A stretch of 17,100 nt of DNA from JAHJCL01 sp043818355. Its GTDB lineage: Bacteria; Patescibacteriota; Minisyncoccia; Minisyncoccales; DG-74-3. The notes under the pieces were generated by a model. The model had not been told where the DNA came from. It made no database searches and worked only from the letters and a program-made list of their open reading frames with translations. Shown here piece after piece: positions 14,590-17,100 of the stretch; position 1 is the first letter of the stretch; each line of letters begins with the position of its first letter. The position numbers and the translations under genes were made by a program. The stretch lies in the NCBI GenBank assembly GCA_043818355.1, contig JBDRFX010000031.1, positions 1-17,100 on the forward strand, given 5' to 3'.

Positions 14590-16029
14590 ATGATAGAAGA
14601 CAAAAAGTTTTTTATTACAACAGCTATTGATTATGTGAATGGACTTCCTCACATTGGCCATGCTTTAGAAAAAATACAGGCTGATGTTGTGGCTCGTTAT
14701 CATCGTTTACAAGATTACGATGTTTTCTTTTTGACTGGTACTGATGAGAATAGTCTGAAAAGTGTACAGGCAGCTGAAAAAGCTGGTCTGGAGGTTAATG
14801 AATGGGTGGATGACCATGCAGAAATATTTTGTAATTTAAGAGGAGCTTTGAATTTATCTTTTGATGACTTTATTCGTACCACAGAACCAAGACATATTGC
14901 TGGAGTAGAAAAACTCTGGAAGCTTTGCGAAAAAGATCTTTATAAAAAAACTTATGAAGGATTATATTGTGTTGGTTGTGAAGCTTTTTATAAAGAGGAA
15001 GAACTAGAGGACGGAATGTGCCCAGAGCATAAAAAACCATTAGAGTTAGTTAAAGAAGAAAATTATTTTTTTAGGCTTTCAAAATATCAAAACAAACTCA
15101 AAGATTTAATTGAAAAAGATGAATTTAAAATTATTCCAGAAACTAGAAAAAATGAAATTTTAAGTTTTATTAATTCTGGATTAGAAGATATTTGCGTTTC
15201 TAGATCTAAAGAAAGAGCTCGTGGATGGGGGATTCCTGTTCCGGGGGACGATTCTCAGATTATTTGGGTTTGGTTTGATGCCTTAGCTAACTATATTACA
15301 GCTGCTGGTTTTGGAAATGACGAAGAATTATTTGAAAAATTATGGCCAGCTGATATGCACATTGTAGGAAAAGGCATTCTTAGATTTCATGCAGTTCATT
15401 GGCCAGCCATATTATTATCGGCAGGCTTAGAATTACCAAAATTAATTTTCTCTCATGGCTATATTACGGTTGATGGAATGAAAATGTCTAAAAGCATTGG
15501 GAATGTTATTAATCCATATGACCTAGTAGAAAAATATGGGACAGATCCTGTTAGGTATTTTCTTTTAAGAGAAATGCCCTCTACTGGGGACGGAGATTTT
15601 ACTTATGAAAAGTTTGAAGAAAGATATAGCGCAGATTTGGCTAAAGGTTTGGGGAATCTGACATCTAGAGTTATCACTTTAGCTAAAGATTTTGATTTTC
15701 AATTTGATGCTTCTAAGAAGTTTACAGACAACGAATTGCGTGAAGTTGTTATGGTTGATTCATGGAAAACTTATAGAAAGAAAATGGATGAATTGAAGTT
15801 TAATGAAGCATTGGTTGCGATTTGGTCTGTGATAGGAGCTTGCGACAAGATTATTGAGAAAGAAAAACCTTGGGAGAAAAAGAATGGATGGGAAAAAGTT
15901 GTAGAAGATTTGCTTTTAGCTTTATTTTATATTGCTAAAATGCTTAAACCATTTTTACCTGAAACTTCCGATAAGATTTTGGAGCAGATTAGTACCAAGA
16001 AGGCCGAAGCTATTTTTCCACAGCTTTAA
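14590..16029 (+). CDS. metG: Methionyl-tRNA synthetase, short form
   Basis: MetRS charges both initiator and elongator tRNA-Met. The 479-residue product has HIGH at 21-24 (NGLPHIGHALEKIQADVVARY), the FLTGTDENS strand and one zinc knuckle C127-x2-C130 ... C144-x2-H147. This is the Cys3His arrangement known from Thermus-type MetRS, even in numbering. The WVWFDALANYITAAGF loop, KMSKS at 298-302 (GMKMSKSIGN) and an all-helical anticodon domain ending near 470 follow. There is no C-terminal EMAP/Arc1p-like tRNA-binding domain, so it is the compact form. The start is ATG 14590, 3 nt after the AI-2E stop and with no SD. It closes the long plus-strand run. A new strong promoter begins 3 nt after its stop. 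Confidence 0.97.
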   Translation: MIEDKKFFITTAIDYVNGLPHIGHALEKIQADVVARYHRLQDYDVFFLTGTDENSLKSVQAAEKAGLEVNEWVDDHAEIFCNLRGALNLSFDDFIRTTEPRHIAGVEKLWKLCEKDLYKKTYEGLYCVGCEAFYKEEELEDGMCPEHKKPLELVKEENYFFRLSKYQNKLKDLIEKDEFKIIPETRKNEILSFINSGLEDICVSRSKERARGWGIPVPGDDSQIIWVWFDALANYITAAGFGNDEELFEKLWPADMHIVGKGILRFHAVHWPAILLSAGLELPKLIFSHGYITVDGMKMSKSIGNVINPYDLVEKYGTDPVRYFLLREMPSTGDGDFTYEKFEERYSADLAKGLGNLTSRVITLAKDFDFQFDASKKFTDNELREVVMVDSWKTYRKKMDELKFNEALVAIWSVIGACDKIIEKEKPWEKKNGWEKVVEDLLLALFYIAKMLKPFLPETSDKILEQISTKKAEAIFPQL

Positions 16030-16031
16030 TT

Positions 16032-16060
16032 TTGACAAAATTTTATATTTTCAATATCAT
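16032..16060 (+). promoter_or_regulatory. Near-consensus promoter downstream of metG
   Basis: TTGACA (16032-16037, 6/6), a 17-nt spacer and TATCAT (16055-16060, 5/6) form the best sigma-70 promoter seen in the window. Transcription would start near 16067, two bases before ATG 16069. It lies in a 358-nt gap between metG and tatD, where no known gene needs it. Confidence 0.72.
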
Positions 16061-16068
16061 TAAATTAC

Positions 16069-16176
16069 ATGATTTCTAATAATATTCAAAAAATCAATAT
16101 AAATTTTTTGACCAATCTAATTGGCCTCCTTTTGGTTACATCAACTGGTTGGAAGATTTTAGATAAAAATATTTGA
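16069..16176 (+). CDS. Possible 35-residue leaderless small membrane protein
   Basis: ATG 16069 to TGA 16174-16176 encodes 35 residues: a polar start (MISNNIQKININ), a hydrophobic stretch (FLTNLIGLLLVTSTGW, residues 13-28) and a charged end (KILDKNI). The ATG lies 8 nt after a strong -10, so the message would be leaderless, like argS here. The hydrophobic segment is just long enough for one membrane helix. It could be a small membrane peptide, or the same RNA could be non-coding with a chance ORF: it contains the hairpins 16086-16111 (9 bp) and CCAAT-CTA-ATTGG (16112-16124). It would be the only gene here ending in TGA, which lowers confidence. No homologue is known to me. Confidence 0.35.
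   Translation: MISNNIQKININFLTNLIGLLLVTSTGWKILDKNI
16086..16124 (+). repeat. Two adjacent perfect hairpins in the leader RNA
   Basis: TCAAAAAAT (16086-16094) pairs with ATTTTTTGA (16103-16111) around an 8-nt loop. One base-step later CCAAT (16112-16116) pairs with ATTGG (16120-16124) around CTA. Two perfect tandem stems in 39 nt suggest selected RNA structure, though A/T richness makes the first partly expected. Confidence 0.45.
16125..16133 (+). promoter_or_regulatory. Anti-SD-like segment able to pair with the SD at 16246
   Basis: CCTCCTTTT directly follows the second hairpin. CCTCCTTT (16125-16132) is an exact 8-nt complement of AAAGGAGG (16246-16253) on the same presumed transcript; G124/U254 could add a wobble. 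It also mimics the anti-SD core at the 3' end of 16S rRNA. A regulatory role is inference. Confidence 0.4.
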
Positions 16177-16202
16177 ATATAAATTCATAAATTGTTATTT
16201 AA

Positions 16203-16243
16203 AACCTCTCAATCGGAAAAAATTGAGAGGTTGTTCTTTTATT
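16203..16243 (+). terminator. Strong hairpin with a T-rich tail (terminator or attenuator)
   Basis: A perfect 11-bp stem AACCTCTCAAT (16203-16213) / ATTGAGAGGTT (16222-16232) with an 8-nt loop is followed by GTTCTTTTATT. It is the strongest hairpin seen in the window and would end an RNA of about 175 nt begun near 16067. It also stands between that promoter and the perfect SD at 16246, so it could act as an attenuator. Confidence 0.7.
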
Positions 16244-16245
16244 AT

Positions 16246-16257
16246 AAAGGAGGTGAT
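16246..16257 (+). promoter_or_regulatory. Perfect extended Shine-Dalgarno sequence
   Basis: AAAGGAGGTGAT is complementary over 12 nt to the canonical 16S 3' end, with GGAGG 7 nt before ATG 16261. No other gene start in the window has more than a weak AGGA-type match, so this site stands out. Confidence 0.8.
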
Positions 16258-16260
16258 GGT

Positions 16261-16323
16261 ATGCTACGATATTATTGGACTTTAAGAGTAAGAAAGCCTA
16301 GGGATTCTTGGCCTTATCTTTAA
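16261..16323 (+). CDS. 20-residue small ORF with a perfect SD
   Basis: ATG 16261 to TAA 16321-16323 encodes MLRYYWTLRVRKPRDSWPYL. The start is set by an ideal SD at ideal spacing. The peptide is rich in aromatic residues (two Trp, three Tyr) and basic residues, with a PRDSWP motif and no membrane segment. It is followed 16 nt later by a terminator and preceded by a strong hairpin, so it sits in its own small unit. It may be a functional small protein, a regulatory leader peptide, or a decoy that binds initiating ribosomes. I recognise no family. That it is translated is likely from the SD; its role is unknown. Confidence 0.55.
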   Translation: MLRYYWTLRVRKPRDSWPYL

Positions 16324-16339
16324 TATTCTCATCCCTAAA

Positions 16340-16370
16340 GGAAGATTTTTTCTTCCCTTTTTCTTTTTGT
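16340..16370 (+). terminator. Terminator after the 20-codon ORF
   Basis: GGAAGA (16340-16345) / TCTTCC (16351-16356) with a 5-T loop is followed by CTTTTTCTTTTTGT. It is a short stem with a strong T tract and closes the small unit before tatD. Confidence 0.6.
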
Positions 16371-16387
16371 TCAGATATATTTGATAT

Positions 16388-17100
16388 ATGTTAATAGACA
16401 CACATGCTCATATTAATTTTGGTTCTTTCGGCAAAGATAGAGATAGTCTTATTAAAAAATGCCTAGAGAATAATATTTGGATGATTAATGTAGGTACTAA
16501 TTTAAAAACATCTAAAGAAGTAATTGATATAGCTGAAAAATATAACGAAGGAGTTTATGCTTCTGTTGGACTTCATCCCATTAATCTTAATACTGGTTTA
16601 GTTAAAATTAAGTTTGATGGAGAAGAAGGGGAATGCTTAGAAGATGTTTTTCAGTATGAAGAGTATAAAAAAATAGCTCAACATGAAAAAGTAGTAGCCT
16701 TTGGTGAAATTGGGTTAGACTATTATTATCAACCAAAGACAAATATTAAAAAAGAGAATTTTTATCAACAACAAAGAGATTTGTTAGAAATACAATTAAA
16801 ATTAGCTGAAGAATTAGATTTGCCTGTTATTTTCCATTGTCGAATGGCTCACGAAGATATGTTAGAAATTTTGAAAAAACACAAAGGCATTAAGGGAGTC
16901 ATTCATTGCTTTACTGGAAATTGGGAACAAGCTCAAAAATATTTAGACTTGGGTTTATATTTAGGGTTTAATGGAATAATTTTTAAGTTTGATGTTGACG
17001 AGATAATTAAAAAAACTCCTTTGAATAGAGTTTTAATTGAAACAGATTGTCCCTATTTACCTCCTCCTGAATTTAAAGGACAAAGAAATGATCCTTTGAA
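16388..17100 (+). CDS. tatD: TatD family metal-dependent hydrolase / DNase (3' truncated)
   Basis: TatD-type enzymes are TIM-barrel metal-dependent nucleases linked to DNA repair and quality control. The 237 codons present start MLIDTHAHIN, with H6 and H8 as the first metal ligands. They continue with YASVGLHPINL, GEIGLDYYY (E107), FHCRMAHEDM (H150), GVIHCFTGNW (H173) and LIETDCPYLPPPEF (D220). All expected metal ligands are therefore present and only the last 20 to 30 residues are missing at the window edge. An insertion with acidic residues (about 75-95) lengthens the loop before E107. The start is ATG 16388, with no SD. A TATATT -10-like hexamer (16376-16381) lies 6 nt upstream, which would again give a leaderless message, but no -35 is evident. 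Confidence 0.95.
   Translation, partial: MLIDTHAHINFGSFGKDRDSLIKKCLENNIWMINVGTNLKTSKEVIDIAEKYNEGVYASVGLHPINLNTGLVKIKFDGEEGECLEDVFQYEEYKKIAQHEKVVAFGEIGLDYYYQPKTNIKKENFYQQQRDLLEIQLKLAEELDLPVIFHCRMAHEDMLEILKKHKGIKGVIHCFTGNWEQAQKYLDLGLYLGFNGIIFKFDVDEIIKKTPLNRVLIETDCPYLPPPEFKGQRNDPL

Noticed and set aside
1..17100. tRNA genes, CRISPR arrays, insertion sequences or prophage
   Set aside because: No cloverleaf other than the tmRNA, no regularly spaced repeats, and no transposase, integrase or phage-like gene was seen; gene content is housekeeping.

Overview
The window looks like part of a chromosome from an AT-rich, streamlined bacterium, most likely a Candidate Phyla Radiation / Patescibacteria (Parcubacteria-like) lineage. 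The reasons are very low GC, genes packed 0 to 3 nt apart or overlapping, ribosome-binding sites that are almost absent, an IleRS with non-standard signatures, and a poorly conserved anchored beta-sandwich protein between core genes. This placement is inference; no 16S is present. The code is standard: long conserved genes have no in-frame TGA. The 15 larger genes whose stop is visible end in TAA (12) or TAG (3).

Layout. (1) 1-741, plus strand: the tail of an RNA-binding (NFACT-R/DUF814-like) protein, then a small coiled-coil protein of unknown function. (2) 742-3779, minus strand: MFS transporter -> smpB -> ssrA (tmRNA) -> infC -> rpmI -> rplT. This joins the ribosome-rescue pair directly to the classical IF3-L35-L20 cluster. 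(3) 3780-3880: a divergent promoter region. (4) 3881-5650: argS with its own terminator. (5) 5685-16029: a long plus-strand run, ileS, recO, an anchored beta-sandwich protein, glyS, an M16 zinc protease, an AI-2E-family membrane protein and metG. (6) 16030-16370: a compact unit not explained by known genes. It has a near-consensus promoter, a leaderless 35-codon ORF, a strong hairpin, a perfect extended Shine-Dalgarno (SD), a 20-codon ORF and a terminator. (7) 16388-17100: the start of tatD.

Function. Most of the window serves translation: four aminoacyl-tRNA synthetases, IF3, two large-subunit proteins and the tmRNA/SmpB rescue system. RecO and TatD add DNA repair/processing; the MFS, AI-2E and beta-sandwich proteins are envelope functions.

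Most notable. In a region where nearly every gene lacks an SD and several promoters sit so close to the start codon that mRNAs should be leaderless, one 20-codon ORF (16261-16323) carries a 12-nt perfect SD. An upstream segment of the same presumed transcript (16125-16132) is exactly complementary to it. I also read the tmRNA tag as ANLFEQPALAYA, ending AYA rather than LAA, with a 6-nt T-loop in the tmRNA, and infC appears to use a non-AUG start.
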